DNA of 64,000 nt from Actinomycetota bacterium (GCA_025355855.1 JANXYU010000019.1:1-64000), one strand, 5' to 3'. Positions 54,307 to 63,334 are shown, counted from the first letter of the stretch. Notes: a model not told the origin generated them from the letters alone. A program made the numbers and translations.

Positions 54307-54334
54307 TGGACCGGGCGCGGTTATGTGCTAAGAT
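54307..54334 (+). promoter_or_regulatory. Probable tatA promoter
   Basis: TGGACC at 54307-54312 and TAAGAT at 54329-54334, 16 bases apart, each match four of six consensus bases. A short inverted repeat GTAAC-TTGT-GTTAC follows at 54347-54360, between the promoter and the ribosome binding site. Confidence 0.45.
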
Positions 54335-54375
54335 TGTCTTAATGATGTAACTTGTGTTACGGAGGTAGGATTCGT

Positions 54376-54750
54376 ATGTTCGGTTTAGGTATGCCTGAAA
54401 TCATCGTTATTCTGGTTATCGCGCTAATAATTTTCGGTCCCACGAAGTTGCCTGAAGTAGCGCGCGGCATCGGCAAAGGCATTCGGGAGTTTAAGGATAT
54501 GACAATGGGCGTCGAGCAGTCTATGAAGGACGAGTTCGAGGCCATTATTAAGGACGGGGAAGAGGCGCCGAGTTCAGCCGATAAGGCGGCGCCGGCCGGC
54601 AATGCAACGACTCCAGAGACTACAGCCGCCGCCGACGCGAAGGCTTGGGCTGCCGATCTGCAGAAACAGGCAGACGCTGCCAAAGCGGACGAAACAAAAC
54701 CGGACGAGCCGGTCAAACCGGACGAAAAGACCGGCGACAAGACTAGCTGA
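54376..54750 (+). CDS. tatA: Sec-independent translocase subunit TatA
   Basis: A 124-residue TatA/E/B-family protein forming the pore for export of folded proteins: N-terminal membrane helix (GMPEIIVILVIALIIF), the hinge FGPTKLPE, an amphipathic helix (VARGIGKGIREFKDM) and a long polar Ala/Lys/Asp/Pro-rich tail. I start at ATG 54376 (GGAGG upstream), since an earlier ATG at 54352 would add a non-native leader. It is adjacent to mobA; molybdoenzymes are common Tat cargo. No tatC is in the window. Confidence 0.93.
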   Translation: MFGLGMPEIIVILVIALIIFGPTKLPEVARGIGKGIREFKDMTMGVEQSMKDEFEAIIKDGEEAPSSADKAAPAGNATTPETTAAADAKAWAADLQKQADAAKADETKPDEPVKPDEKTGDKTS

Positions 54751-54763
54751 CAACCGAATAATG

Positions 54764-54863
54764 ACGGGAGCTGCGTTTTTAGGGCGGCTGAGAGGATGCG
54801 GGAAGTATTGTTTGGGCGCATCGACCGTAGTACTTGATCCGGGTAATGCCGGCGTTAAGGAAA
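54764..54863 (+). promoter_or_regulatory. TPP riboswitch (THI element)
   Basis: The conserved THI-box blocks appear in order: ACGGGAG at the 5' side of P1/P2, GGCTGAGAGG (pyrimidine sensor loop), then TTGATCCGGGTAATGCCGGC and AAGGAA at the 3' side. It senses thiamine pyrophosphate and controls the thiM-thiE-thiC-thiL-thiD operon that follows. The terminator 15 bases downstream indicates control by transcription termination. Confidence 0.95.
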
Positions 54864-54877
54864 AGATCACAAGAGGA

Positions 54878-54914
54878 CCTCATCCCGTAAGCAGGATGGG
54901 GTTTTTTCTTTTTG
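54878..54914 (+). terminator. Riboswitch-controlled terminator before thiM
   Basis: CCTCATCC (54878-54885) pairs with GGATGGGG (54894-54901; one G-U pair) and is followed by six T's, a C and further T's. It should form when TPP is bound. The thiM ribosome binding site GAGGAG lies immediately after it. Confidence 0.88.
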
Positions 54915-54924
54915 AGGAGCGATT

Positions 54925-55752
54925 ATGAATCAGGAGCAATGGGGAGCGAAAGCCGCGTCAATTTTAGGTCGAGTCCGCCGGGTTAAACCTTTAGTGCATC
55001 ACATTACCAATCTTGTCGTAATGAACGAGACGGCCAACATAACATTGTGCGCCGGGGGATTGCCGGTCATGGCACACGCCGACGCTGAGGTCGAGGAAAT
55101 GGTCGCGGCCGCCGGCGCGCTCGTTTTGAATATCGGAACGCTGACGCCGGAATTGGTCGAGACCATGATCAAGGCTGGCGCCAAGGCCAATAGTCTGGGT
55201 ATCCCCGTAGTGCTTGATCCTGTGGGAGCGGGCGCGACCCGGTTGCGGACCGAGAGTGCTACGAAGATACTGGAGCGGCTAGATGTGGCGATTGTCCGAG
55301 CCAATACGGCCGAAGCGGCCGTATTGGCCGGTCTGGACGCCAATATTCGGGGGGTTGAGTCGGTCGGTGGCGTCGCCCCGGACGTGGCAGCGGCCTCCTT
55401 GGCGCGTCGGTACGGTTGCGTGGCGGCGGTAACCGGAGAGGTTGACTTCATTAGCGACGGTGACAAAATGGTCACGGTTACAAACGGCAGCCCCATGATG
55501 GCAACCGTCACCGGTACGGGATGCATGGCCAGCGCGGTCGTCGCCCTGTTCGCCGCGGTTGAAGACGATAAGATAGAAGCAGCCGCCAGCGCACTCGCGG
55601 CCTACGGTCTGGCGGGCTTCGTCGCCGCGCACACGGCCAAAGGCCCCGGCACTTTTCATGTTGGTCTCTACGACGCCGTCGCCGGCCTGACGGAGGACGC
55701 GTTGCGCGTCGGCGCGCGCATCAAGGAAGAGCCAAGTAATGCGCCTGCCTGA
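54925..55752 (+). CDS. thiM: Hydroxyethylthiazole kinase
   Basis: Phosphorylates the thiazole alcohol for thiamine salvage (275 residues, ribokinase-like fold). Family motifs: PLVHHITNLVVMNETANITL at the substrate site, VVLDPVGAGATR, and the C-terminal ATP/anion-hole motif VTGTGCMASAVVA with its catalytic cysteine. First gene of the riboswitch-controlled operon; its end overlaps thiE by 14 bases. Confidence 0.95.
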   Translation: MNQEQWGAKAASILGRVRRVKPLVHHITNLVVMNETANITLCAGGLPVMAHADAEVEEMVAAAGALVLNIGTLTPELVETMIKAGAKANSLGIPVVLDPVGAGATRLRTESATKILERLDVAIVRANTAEAAVLAGLDANIRGVESVGGVAPDVAAASLARRYGCVAAVTGEVDFISDGDKMVTVTNGSPMMATVTGTGCMASAVVALFAAVEDDKIEAAASALAAYGLAGFVAAHTAKGPGTFHVGLYDAVAGLTEDALRVGARIKEEPSNAPA

Positions 55753-56368
55753 TCTAAGAGTCTATGTGATAACGGCTAATATGCCGGAGTTGGGGAGAAC
55801 GCACTGTGACGTCGCTACAGCGGCGGCGCGCGGCGGCGCGACCGTGATTCAATTTCGGGATAAAACCTTAGATGACCGAGCTTTCGCTGAGGAAGCCCGG
55901 CGTGTCGGCGAGATAGCGCAGGCGGCCGGCGCTCTCTTTATAGTTAATGACCGCGTCAACGCCGCTGTCTCGGTTGGGGCTGACGGCGTTCACATAGGAC
56001 AGACCGACGACTGCTACGAGGCTGTGCGGGAGATTGTCGGACCGAAGATGATTATCGGCGTGTCAGCGACCGATCTGACTGAAGCGAGACAAGCAGCCCA
56101 GGCAGGCGCCGACTATGTCGGATTCGGGCCAATCTTCGCTACGACGAGCAAGAATGACGCGGCGCCGCCAGTCGGGTTGGCAGGGTTGGCGAATATAGTT
56201 TCCGAGATCAAACAGCCGGTGGTAGCCATCGGCGGAATGAATAGAGATAATATCGGAGCGGTAATTGCCGCGGGAGCGGCGGGTGCCGCGCATGTCGCGG
56301 CCATCGCGGGAGCGACGAATATGGTCGCGGCGGTCCGTGCCTTACGACTAGCTTGGGAGAGCCAATGA
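55739..56368 (+). CDS. thiE: Thiamine-phosphate synthase
   Basis: TIM-barrel enzyme (209 residues) that couples HMP-pyrophosphate with thiazole phosphate to thiamine phosphate. Visible motifs: VIQFRDKTLDDRAF, FIVNDRVNAAVSVGADGVHI (pyrimidine and Mg2+ site), GADYVGFGPIFATTSK and VAIGGMN. Overlaps thiM and thiC at its two ends. Confidence 0.95.
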   Translation: MRLPDLRVYVITANMPELGRTHCDVATAAARGGATVIQFRDKTLDDRAFAEEARRVGEIAQAAGALFIVNDRVNAAVSVGADGVHIGQTDDCYEAVREIVGPKMIIGVSATDLTEARQAAQAGADYVGFGPIFATTSKNDAAPPVGLAGLANIVSEIKQPVVAIGGMNRDNIGAVIAAGAAGAAHVAAIAGATNMVAAVRALRLAWESQ

Positions 56369-57666
56369 GTTTGTTAGAAGAGCTGAAGGTTGGAAACATC
56401 ACATCAGATATTGAGCAGGTCGCTGCGGCCGAAAAGGTCGACGCGGTAAAACTGGCGGCTGATGTAGCTGCGGGGAAAACGGTTATCTGCAAAAGCCGTC
56501 GCCGGCCGAAGGTGACGCCGCTGGGGGTCGGTCTTGGTCTGCGCACTAAGGTAAACGCCAATATTGGCACATCGGATACCTTGAGCAGCATCGACGAGGA
56601 ACTGGAAAAGCTGGATATCGCAGTTCGCGCGGGTGCCGACGCTGTCATGGACCTATCGACCGGAGGAGACGTCTATGGCACTCTGGATAAGATTTTGGCG
56701 CATTCGACCGTTGCTATCGGGACAGTGCCGATCTATGGAGCCGCTGTCGCTGCCATCGAACGGCGCGGCAGCATAGTCGACATGACTGAGGATGATCTGT
56801 TTGAGGCGGTCGCGGAACATTGCCGTCGGGGCGCGGATTTCATCACGGTTCATTGCGGTGTGACTCGCGCGGCCGTTGACGCGTTATCAAAAGAGCGCCG
56901 GGTCACCGACGTCGTTAGCCGCGGCGGAGCTCTTTTAACCGGCTGGATGCTGCATAACGACCGGGAAAACCCTCTATACGCCAACTATGACCGCCTGCTG
57001 GCCATCGCCAAGGAATATGAGACTGTCCTCAGCCTGGGCGACGGCATGCGGCCGGGATGTATCGCCGACGCGACAGACCTCGCGCAGTTAACTGAGCTAA
57101 AGACCCTGGGTGAGCTGGCCCGACGGGCCAAATCGGCCGGAGTCCAGGCGATGATTGAAGGCCCCGGGCATGTGCCGTTGGATCAGATTGAGACGAATAT
57201 TAAACTGGAGAAGGAATATTGTGACGGCGCGCCGTTCTATGTTTTAGGACCACTGGTCACGGACGTGGCGCCGGGATACGACGAGATAACCGCCGCTATT
57301 GGCGGGGCCATTGCCGCGGCCGCCGGCGCTGACTTCTTATGTTATGTCACACCTCGGGAGCACCTAGGCCTGCCCACGGCGTCCGACGTTCATCGAGGCG
57401 TTATTGCCAGCCGGATTGCGGCGCATGCCGCTGACATTGTCAAAGGCGTGGCGGGGGCCGCCGACTGGGACCTGCAAATGGCGCGCGCTCGCAAAGCGTT
57501 GGATTGGGAAGGTCAGATCGCCCTGTCTATCGATCCGCCGCACGCCGCCGCGATGCGGGCTGAACGGATTCTGCAGGATGGGGAGACGTGCACGATGTGC
57601 GGCAAGCTGTGCGCGATGAAGGTCGTTGGCGAGTATCTGGATAGCCCGGGCGGAGAAACGTGTTAG
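56365..57666 (+). CDS. thiC: Phosphomethylpyrimidine synthase ThiC (short form)
   Basis: Radical-SAM enzyme that rearranges aminoimidazole ribotide to HMP phosphate. The 433 residues lack the long N-terminal extension of enterobacterial ThiC. NANIGTSD, MDLSTGGD, EGPGHVPLDQIE and YVTPREHLGLP are diagnostic. The C-terminal cluster site reads CTMCGKLCAMK, that is C-x2-C-x3-C, rather than the C-x2-C-x4-C of the long form. I chose ATG 56365 (ATGA overlap with thiE, GGGAGA upstream) over TTG 56353. Confidence 0.95.
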   Translation: MSLLEELKVGNITSDIEQVAAAEKVDAVKLAADVAAGKTVICKSRRRPKVTPLGVGLGLRTKVNANIGTSDTLSSIDEELEKLDIAVRAGADAVMDLSTGGDVYGTLDKILAHSTVAIGTVPIYGAAVAAIERRGSIVDMTEDDLFEAVAEHCRRGADFITVHCGVTRAAVDALSKERRVTDVVSRGGALLTGWMLHNDRENPLYANYDRLLAIAKEYETVLSLGDGMRPGCIADATDLAQLTELKTLGELARRAKSAGVQAMIEGPGHVPLDQIETNIKLEKEYCDGAPFYVLGPLVTDVAPGYDEITAAIGGAIAAAAGADFLCYVTPREHLGLPTASDVHRGVIASRIAAHAADIVKGVAGAADWDLQMARARKALDWEGQIALSIDPPHAAAMRAERILQDGETCTMCGKLCAMKVVGEYLDSPGGETC

Positions 57667-58673
57667 TCAAAGAGCTCGGCGAGTTCGGGCTGATCGACTA
57701 TATCGACGCACTGATCAGAAAAGCGGACGGCGGCTCCAAAAAAGTCGCGTTGGGCATCGGAGACGACTCTGCGGTCGTCGACGCGCCCCTCGGCGCCAAA
57801 ATGTTATTAACCACGGATACGATGGTCGAGAATGTCCATTTCAACAGGCGCTACGTCAAACCCGCGGATATCGGCTATAAAGCCATGGCAGTCAGCGTAA
57901 GCGATATCGCCGCTATGGCCGGAACCCCGGAATATGCCCTCGTGACGCTGGGCCTGACCGCGGAGGCCGAGGTAGAATTCGTCGCCGGCGTTTATCACGG
58001 CCTGATTGACGCGGCGAAAGCTTTTGGCATTTCAATAGTTGGCGGAGACATGACAAAATCAAACCGGTTTTTCGTCACCGTAGCGTTGACGGGACGGGCG
58101 GAAGCGGGGCTAACCAGGCGCCGCTCCGATGCTAAAGTCGGTGATGCGATCATGGTGACCGGTTCGTTGGGCGGATCAGCCGCGGCTCTTAAACTCTTGA
58201 AAGAAGGTGCAAAACCGATGCGCGGCTGGTTAGCGCACTTGGCTGCCCGGCACACGAGGCCGACGCCGCGGATAACGGAAGCGAGAGCGGCCGCCGCAGC
58301 GGGCGCTCGGGCGATGCAGGACATAAGCGATGGGTTACTGGCCGATCTTGCTCATATCTGTAGTGCGAGCGGCCTGGGCGCTCGCCTTGATTCAATGGCG
58401 GTTCCCGTATTCCCTGAAGCGGCGAAAGCCGGGTTTAAAGCAGTGGATGCGCAAAGACTGGCAATCACGGGGGGCGAGGACTACGAGCTGCTTTTTACGG
58501 CTCCTCCGGCCAAGGTCGACGCCATCATCGCGGCGATAGCCCAGGTCGGAGAGACACCCGTAACCGTTGTCGGCACCATGTTTTCGGGCGCAGCCGAAGT
58601 CATTGTCGCCGGCCATGAAGGAAAACCAATGGTCATGAAGAGGCGAGGCTATGACCACTTCCAGAACGGTTAA
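57660..58673 (+). CDS. thiL: Thiamine-monophosphate kinase
   Basis: Makes TPP from thiamine monophosphate (337 residues, PurM-like fold). GIGDDSAVVDAP and LTTDTMVENVHF bind metal and nucleotide; SVSDIAAMAGTPEYALVTLG, GGDMTKS and MQDISDGLLADL are characteristic. GTG start at 57660 overlaps the thiC stop. Its end overlaps thiD by 23 bases. Its product is the ligand of the upstream riboswitch. Confidence 0.94.
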   Translation: MLVKELGEFGLIDYIDALIRKADGGSKKVALGIGDDSAVVDAPLGAKMLLTTDTMVENVHFNRRYVKPADIGYKAMAVSVSDIAAMAGTPEYALVTLGLTAEAEVEFVAGVYHGLIDAAKAFGISIVGGDMTKSNRFFVTVALTGRAEAGLTRRRSDAKVGDAIMVTGSLGGSAAALKLLKEGAKPMRGWLAHLAARHTRPTPRITEARAAAAAGARAMQDISDGLLADLAHICSASGLGARLDSMAVPVFPEAAKAGFKAVDAQRLAITGGEDYELLFTAPPAKVDAIIAAIAQVGETPVTVVGTMFSGAAEVIVAGHEGKPMVMKRRGYDHFQNG

Positions 58674-59439
58674 GACATTCATCGCGGCAGGCGGCCTCGA
58701 TCCCAGCGCCGGCGCCGGATTAGCCGCCGATTTGGCGGCCGCGTGGAGCTTTGGCGTCATCGCGTTGCCAATCGCTACGGCCCTGACTGTCCAAAACTCT
58801 CAGCAAGCGAGAGCGTCATACCCGGTCAATGTGGCCGTCGTGAGGGAGCAACTGGAGACGGTCTATGAAGACTTTCAACCGTCAATACTAAAGACGGGCC
58901 TGGTCGGGTCGGCTTTATTAGCAGTCGCACTGGCCGAGTTTGCGAGCTCCCGCGGTTTGCGGCTAGTCGTCGATCCCGTCCTGCGCGCCTCGTCCGGGCT
59001 TGACCTGGCTGATCAGGCTGCCTTAGCGGCTATCAAGACTACTCTTGTCCCGAACGCATTTGTGTTAACCCCGAACGCGATGGAGGCGGCGTCGTTAACG
59101 GGTTTAACCGTCACATCCTTGGCTGAAGCCGCGGCGGCGGCCCGCCAACTTTACCAGACAGGCGTGTCTAACGTTCTCATAACGGGGGGACATCTCACAA
59201 CAGGCGACGAGGTAATCGACACACTGTATAATGAAAACGGCGTCAGCACCTTTAAGTCGCCGCGTTCGTGCGGCAATGTCAGAGGAACGGGTTGCGCTTT
59301 AGCGTCGGCGGTTGCGGCGCGGCTGGCGCTGGGCGACGACGTTACCGTGGCGATAATCGCGGCTCGCGCCTACGTGGCTCGAGTAATAGAGCAGGCCGTG
59401 CCAGCCGGACAAGGATCTCGCCAGGGTTTACCGGGGTAG
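58651..59439 (+). CDS. thiD: Hydroxymethylpyrimidine/phosphomethylpyrimidine kinase
   Basis: Phosphorylates HMP twice to HMP-PP for ThiE (262 residues, ribokinase-like). Motifs: FIAAGGLDPSAGAGLAADL, VDPVLRASSG, LTPNAMEAASLTG and RGTGCALASAVAARLA with the catalytic cysteine. The N-terminus reads GLDPSAGAG where GxDSSGGAG is usual, a small change in the substrate loop. Last gene of the thi operon. Confidence 0.93.
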   Translation: MTTSRTVKTFIAAGGLDPSAGAGLAADLAAAWSFGVIALPIATALTVQNSQQARASYPVNVAVVREQLETVYEDFQPSILKTGLVGSALLAVALAEFASSRGLRLVVDPVLRASSGLDLADQAALAAIKTTLVPNAFVLTPNAMEAASLTGLTVTSLAEAAAAARQLYQTGVSNVLITGGHLTTGDEVIDTLYNENGVSTFKSPRSCGNVRGTGCALASAVAARLALGDDVTVAIIAARAYVARVIEQAVPAGQGSRQGLPG

Positions 59440-59468
59440 ACGCGAACTTAAGCTAGCGAAAGGCAAAA

Positions 59469-60728
59469 ATGGCGGAAGAAACATACGACATCACTTTGTT
59501 CGTCGACGGCGGGTCGCGCGGCAATCCCGGTCCGGCCGGTATCGGAGCCGTTATCGTTCGAGACGGCCGCGCCCCGGCCACTGTATCCGAATTCATCGGG
59601 GAAGCGACCAACAACGAGGCCGAATATCAGGCCTTGATCGCCGGTCTCAAGAAAGCCGCCGAACTATCTTCCGGCAGCATTCATGTAAAGGCCGACAGCC
59701 TGCTAATGGTCAAACAGCTACTTGGACACTATAAGATAAAGAGCGATCAACTACGGCCTTTGCATGCGGAGGCGGCCGCCCTGCTCAAAACCTTTGCACG
59801 GGTCGGCATCGAGCATATACCTCGAGAGGCCAACGCAGCCGCTGATAAGCTGGTCAACGCGGCGCTGGATAAAGCCACCGGCAAGACAAAAAAGCTTAAA
59901 CCGGCGGCTAAGCCAATAGTCGAATCATCCGTGATCACGTTCCTTTCGGATTTTGGCCATCGGGACGCCTGGACCGCTATCGTGAAAAATACAATGAAAA
60001 ATATCAACCCGCATGCTGATGTCCTAAGTATCACCCACGACATTGAGTCCTTTGATGTCCGCCAAGGCGCCTTCGTGTTGGAAACAGCAGTCGCGGATAT
60101 AAACGCGGCCGTCCATCTAGCGGTTGTTGACCCCGCTGTAGGAGCCGGCCGGGACCTGATCATCCAAACCAAACGGGGCGATTACCTGGTAGGTCCGGAT
60201 AACGGCTTGTTGCTGCCGGCGGCAACCCGTTTAGGGGGCATTGAGTCCGCGTACGTGATACGAGCCGACGACTCGGCCGCGCCGCCCTGTCCGACATTTC
60301 ACGCGCGTGACATATTCGCTTTAGCAGCCGCCGCTCTGGCGGCTGGCGAGGAACCCGGCCTGTTGGCCGACCTTATCGATCCCGTTTCGCTGGCGCCTGC
60401 TCCTTACGGTTACGCGACAGTCGTCGACGGCCAGATAGACGTGGAAATAATTAACATTGACGGATTTGGCACACTGCGCTTAAACGTTGAGGAAGAGGTG
60501 GCCCAATCAGCCGGATATTCGCCGCCGGCGCTCGTCGGGCTTACCTTGGAGGACGCACAACTAGAGCTAAACCTGGGCCGGACATTTACTGACGTAGGGC
60601 AAAACGAAATGCTGTTGCTTTTCGACTCGAGCGGGTATCTTTGCGTCGCTGTGAACCGCGGTTCGGCGGCGGCCGTTCTCAACGCGACTGCCGGAGACAA
60701 AGCGACGTTGCGGCTACTTAAATCCTAG
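59469..60728 (+). CDS. Fusion of ribonuclease HI domain and SAM hydroxide adenosyltransferase
   Basis: A 419-residue chimera. Residues 1-145 are a type I RNase H: DGGSRGNPGPAG, TNNEAEYQALIAGL, HVKADSLLMV and EANAAADKLVNAAL supply the D-E-D-D active site. After a Lys/Pro linker, residues 155-419 match the SAM hydroxide adenosyltransferase (DUF62, chlorinase/fluorinase) family: ITFLSDFGHRDAW, VVDPAVGAGRD, VGPDNGLLLPA and FHARDIFALAAA. The second half should split SAM to adenosine and methionine. A ribosome binding site GAAAGGC is present. I know of no standard fusion of these two. Confidence 0.85.
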   Translation: MAEETYDITLFVDGGSRGNPGPAGIGAVIVRDGRAPATVSEFIGEATNNEAEYQALIAGLKKAAELSSGSIHVKADSLLMVKQLLGHYKIKSDQLRPLHAEAAALLKTFARVGIEHIPREANAAADKLVNAALDKATGKTKKLKPAAKPIVESSVITFLSDFGHRDAWTAIVKNTMKNINPHADVLSITHDIESFDVRQGAFVLETAVADINAAVHLAVVDPAVGAGRDLIIQTKRGDYLVGPDNGLLLPAATRLGGIESAYVIRADDSAAPPCPTFHARDIFALAAAALAAGEEPGLLADLIDPVSLAPAPYGYATVVDGQIDVEIINIDGFGTLRLNVEEEVAQSAGYSPPALVGLTLEDAQLELNLGRTFTDVGQNEMLLLFDSSGYLCVAVNRGSAAAVLNATAGDKATLRLLKS

Positions 60729-60744
60729 GTACGGAGGCTGACTT

Positions 60745-61632
60745 ATGGATGCCGATCTGGACCGCTATCTGGACTACCTAAAGAGTCAGCATCGCTATTC
60801 GCCCCGGACAGTCGAAGCGTTCGGTCGAGACATCAAAACCTTCTTAAGCTTTTTTAAAAAAAACGGGACAGCCGACTTGGCCGAGGTCGACTATCGGCTG
60901 TTGCGCCGCTATCTGGCATATTGTGACACCCTCCGCCTGCAAAAAACGACAATCGCGAGACGGTTGTCTGCCATAAGGTCATTTCTGCGCTTTCTGTGCA
61001 ATGAGGGCTCGCTCGAATCAAACGCCGCGCTTCTGGTAAGCTTCCCGAAGAGCGGCTCGACGCTGCCCAAAGTCTTGAGCCGTGACGAGGTTGAGCGCCT
61101 GTTGGCCAAACCGCCGATCGAGCTTAGAGACGGTCTGCGTAACCGGGCGATCATGGAGCTGCTCTACGCTACCGGATTACGGGTCAGCGAACTCGCCGGA
61201 TTGTCTTTGTCTGATATCGATTTTCCCGCTCGCGAAATTCGAATAATCGGTAAAGGGGACAAAGAAAGAATCGTATTTTTTACGCCGGTAGCCGATCGTG
61301 CTTTGGCCGAATATCTAGCCATAGGCCGGGTCGACCAAGGGGAAGACAAGTCAGGCGGCGCAGTCTTTCTCAATGATCGCGCCCGGCGCTTGAGTGTGCG
61401 CAGTATCCAGAATGTCGTTGACCGGGCGGCCGGGGCAGGTCGCGTGGGGCGTCATGTCAGCCCTCATATGCTGCGCCATTCCTTCGCGACTCATCTGCTG
61501 GAGGAGGGGGCTGATTTGCGAACTATCCAGGAGCTTTTAGGCCATGCGGATTTGTCGACTACGCAGATTTACACCCACCTGGACAAAAAGCGTCTGAAGG
61601 CCGTCTATCGGCAGGCGCACCCCCGCGCTTAG
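60745..61632 (+). CDS. xerC: Tyrosine recombinase XerC
   Basis: A 295-residue Xer recombinase: core-binding domain (YLKSQHRYSPRTVEAFGRDI), then catalytic residues Arg in GLRVSELAG, HMLRHSFATHLL, LGHADLSTTQIYTHL with the nucleophile Tyr. It is the second Xer protein (XerD at 24 kb), the pair needed for dif recombination. Position before the sigma factor and rpsB is typical for xerC in Gram-positives. ACGGAGGC lies before the ATG. Confidence 0.92.
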   Translation: MDADLDRYLDYLKSQHRYSPRTVEAFGRDIKTFLSFFKKNGTADLAEVDYRLLRRYLAYCDTLRLQKTTIARRLSAIRSFLRFLCNEGSLESNAALLVSFPKSGSTLPKVLSRDEVERLLAKPPIELRDGLRNRAIMELLYATGLRVSELAGLSLSDIDFPAREIRIIGKGDKERIVFFTPVADRALAEYLAIGRVDQGEDKSGGAVFLNDRARRLSVRSIQNVVDRAAGAGRVGRHVSPHMLRHSFATHLLEEGADLRTIQELLGHADLSTTQIYTHLDKKRLKAVYRQAHPRA

Positions 61633-61640
61633 GAGGCTTT

Positions 61641-61670
61641 AAGACACAGCCAACACGGTTGTAGTATCCT
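61641..61670 (+). promoter_or_regulatory. Probable promoter of the WhiG-type sigma gene, leaderless geometry
   Basis: AAGACA (61641-61646, four of six matches to TTGACA) and TATCCT (61665-61670, four of six to TATAAT) are 18 bases apart. TATCCT ends six bases before the ATG at 61677, and no ribosome binding site precedes that ATG. Confidence 0.45.
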
Positions 61671-61676
61671 TTATCC

Positions 61677-62459
61677 ATGAGCCAAACCCCGGCGGATGAA
61701 CACAGCAAAATAATGGAGCTCTGGCGCCAATATAAAGAAGTAGGCACCCAGGAGCTGCGAGACAAACTTATCCTTCATTACGCGCCACTCGTGAAGTATG
61801 TCGCCGGGCGGCTGTACGTCAAAGTTCCCTCGAATGTCGATCACGGAGACCTGGTCAGCTCCGGTATATTTGGTTTGATTGACGCGATCGACAAGTTCGA
61901 TCTCTCCAAGAATATCAAATTTGAGACGTACGCTATTGCCCGTATCAAGGGTGCCATAATCGACGAACTGCGCGCTCTTGACTGGATCCCGCGCTCGGTA
62001 CGTTTTAAAGCCAAAGAATTGGAACGGGCCTACCAAGAGCTCGAAGGCCGTCTAAAGCGCTCGCCAACAGATGAGGAAGTCTGCAAAGAGCTAGGCATTA
62101 CAAAAGATAAACTGCACGACACGATCACGCAGATCGGCAACACCGCAGTCGTCGCGCTCGACGACACTTTCACGGTCGGTAAAGACATGGATGGACGGGT
62201 CGGCTTGATAGACATCATTGAGGACGAGAGCAGCGCCGAACCCGCCGCGACGTTCGAGATTGAAGAGATGAAAACGTTGTTGGCTCAATCTATCGATCGC
62301 TTGCCCGAGCGGGAAAAAACCGTAGTCGCACTGTATTACTACGAAGGCTTGACATTGAAGGAGATCGGCGAAGTCCTCGGGGTCACTGAATCCCGTGTTT
62401 CCCAGATGCACACCAAGGCAATTCTGCAGCTCAAGGCCAAACTCAAGCAATTCGTGTAA
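61677..62459 (+). CDS. whiG: FliA/WhiG family RNA polymerase sigma factor
   Basis: A 260-residue sigma-28-type factor. Region 2 ([20 protein letters not shown], then [19 protein letters not shown]) binds core and the -10; [20 protein letters not shown] is region 3, and region 4 has the helix-turn-helix [20 protein letters not shown]. In actinobacteria homologues are WhiG; in flagellates FliA. No flagellar gene is in the window, and the xerC-whiG-rpsB order matches the actinobacterial setting. Confidence 0.93.
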   Translation: MSQTPADEHSKIMELWRQYKEVGTQELRDKLILHYAPLVKYVAGRLYVKVPSNVDHGDLVSSGIFGLIDAIDKFDLSKNIKFETYAIARIKGAIIDELRALDWIPRSVRFKAKELERAYQELEGRLKRSPTDEEVCKELGITKDKLHDTITQIGNTAVVALDDTFTVGKDMDGRVGLIDIIEDESSAEPAATFEIEEMKTLLAQSIDRLPEREKTVVALYYYEGLTLKEIGEVLGVTESRVSQMHTKAILQLKAKLKQFV

Positions 62460-62481
62460 GTAGCGCTTATCTTCCCCCATA

Positions 62482-62525
62482 TGATAAACTAGTCGTTGCG
62501 CCTTTTTGCCTAATCAAGAGGGCGC
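62482..62525 (+). promoter_or_regulatory. Extended -10 promoter and leader hairpin of rpsB
   Basis: TGATAAACT (62482-62490) is an extended -10 element. The predicted transcription start (about 62497) is followed at once by an 11-base-pair hairpin pairing 62498-62508 with 62515-62525, with a six-base loop (five G-C pairs at its base). It may be the autoregulatory leader through which S2 limits rpsB-tsf expression; this function is inferred. Confidence 0.5.
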
Positions 62526-62561
62526 GTCTATTATTTTCGAAACCAAGGAGGTGAAAGAAAA

Positions 62562-63320
62562 TTGGCAATTATCTCGATGAAGAGCCTGCTCGAAGCCGGT
62601 GTCCACTTCGGTCATCAAACCCGCCGCTGGAATCCGAAGATGAAGAAATATGTCTTTACGGAGCGTAACGGGATTCACATTATCGATTTGGAACAATCAC
62701 TGGGCTATATCGAAAAGGCATACGGATTCGTTAAGGATGTGTCGGGTAAGGGCGGCAAAATCCTGTTCGTCGGCACCAAGAAACAGGCTCAGGAAGGCGT
62801 AAAAGACCAGGCAGACCGGTCTGAAATGCCTTATGTCAACCAGCGTTGGCTGGGTGGCACCCTGACCAACTTCACCACCATCAAGGAAAGATTGCGCCGG
62901 CTGGAAGAGCTGGAACGCAAGGATGAAAACGACGACTGGGACGGACTGCCGAAAAAGACGATCCTGCACCTAAAGCGCGAAAAGGAAAAGCTGGCCGCGA
63001 GTATCGGCGGGTTACGCAGGATGAGTAAATTACCTGAAGCCATGTTCGTTATCGACGGCCGCAAAGAGGTCCTCGCCATAAAGGAGGCCCGTAAGCTCGG
63101 TATCCCGATCATTGGATTGATCGATACCAACAGCGACCCGGATGACGTAGATTACATCATTCCGGGCAACGACGATGCCATCCGCTCGGTTAACTTGATT
63201 GCGCGGGTCATGGCAGACGCCGTGCTGGACGGTACGGCCGGCAGCCAGGCCGCGCAGGCGGTGGCCGCCCAAGAAGCGGTCGCGGCGGCGGACGCGGCGG
63301 TTCCGGCAGCAGAAGTTTAA
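62562..63320 (+). CDS. rpsB: 30S ribosomal protein S2
   Basis: A 252-residue ribosomal protein. The N-terminal motif [20 protein letters not shown], then [20 protein letters not shown] and the end [15 protein letters not shown] are diagnostic. Start codon is TTG at 62562 with an excellent AAGGAGGTG eight bases upstream. The Ala/Val-rich C-terminal tail (about 225-252) is lineage-specific. First gene of rpsB-tsf-pyrH. Confidence 0.97.
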   Translation: MAIISMKSLLEAGVHFGHQTRRWNPKMKKYVFTERNGIHIIDLEQSLGYIEKAYGFVKDVSGKGGKILFVGTKKQAQEGVKDQADRSEMPYVNQRWLGGTLTNFTTIKERLRRLEELERKDENDDWDGLPKKTILHLKREKEKLAASIGGLRRMSKLPEAMFVIDGRKEVLAIKEARKLGIPIIGLIDTNSDPDDVDYIIPGNDDAIRSVNLIARVMADAVLDGTAGSQAAQAVAAQEAVAAADAAVPAAEV

Positions 63321-63334
63321 GGAGGAACAAGATA

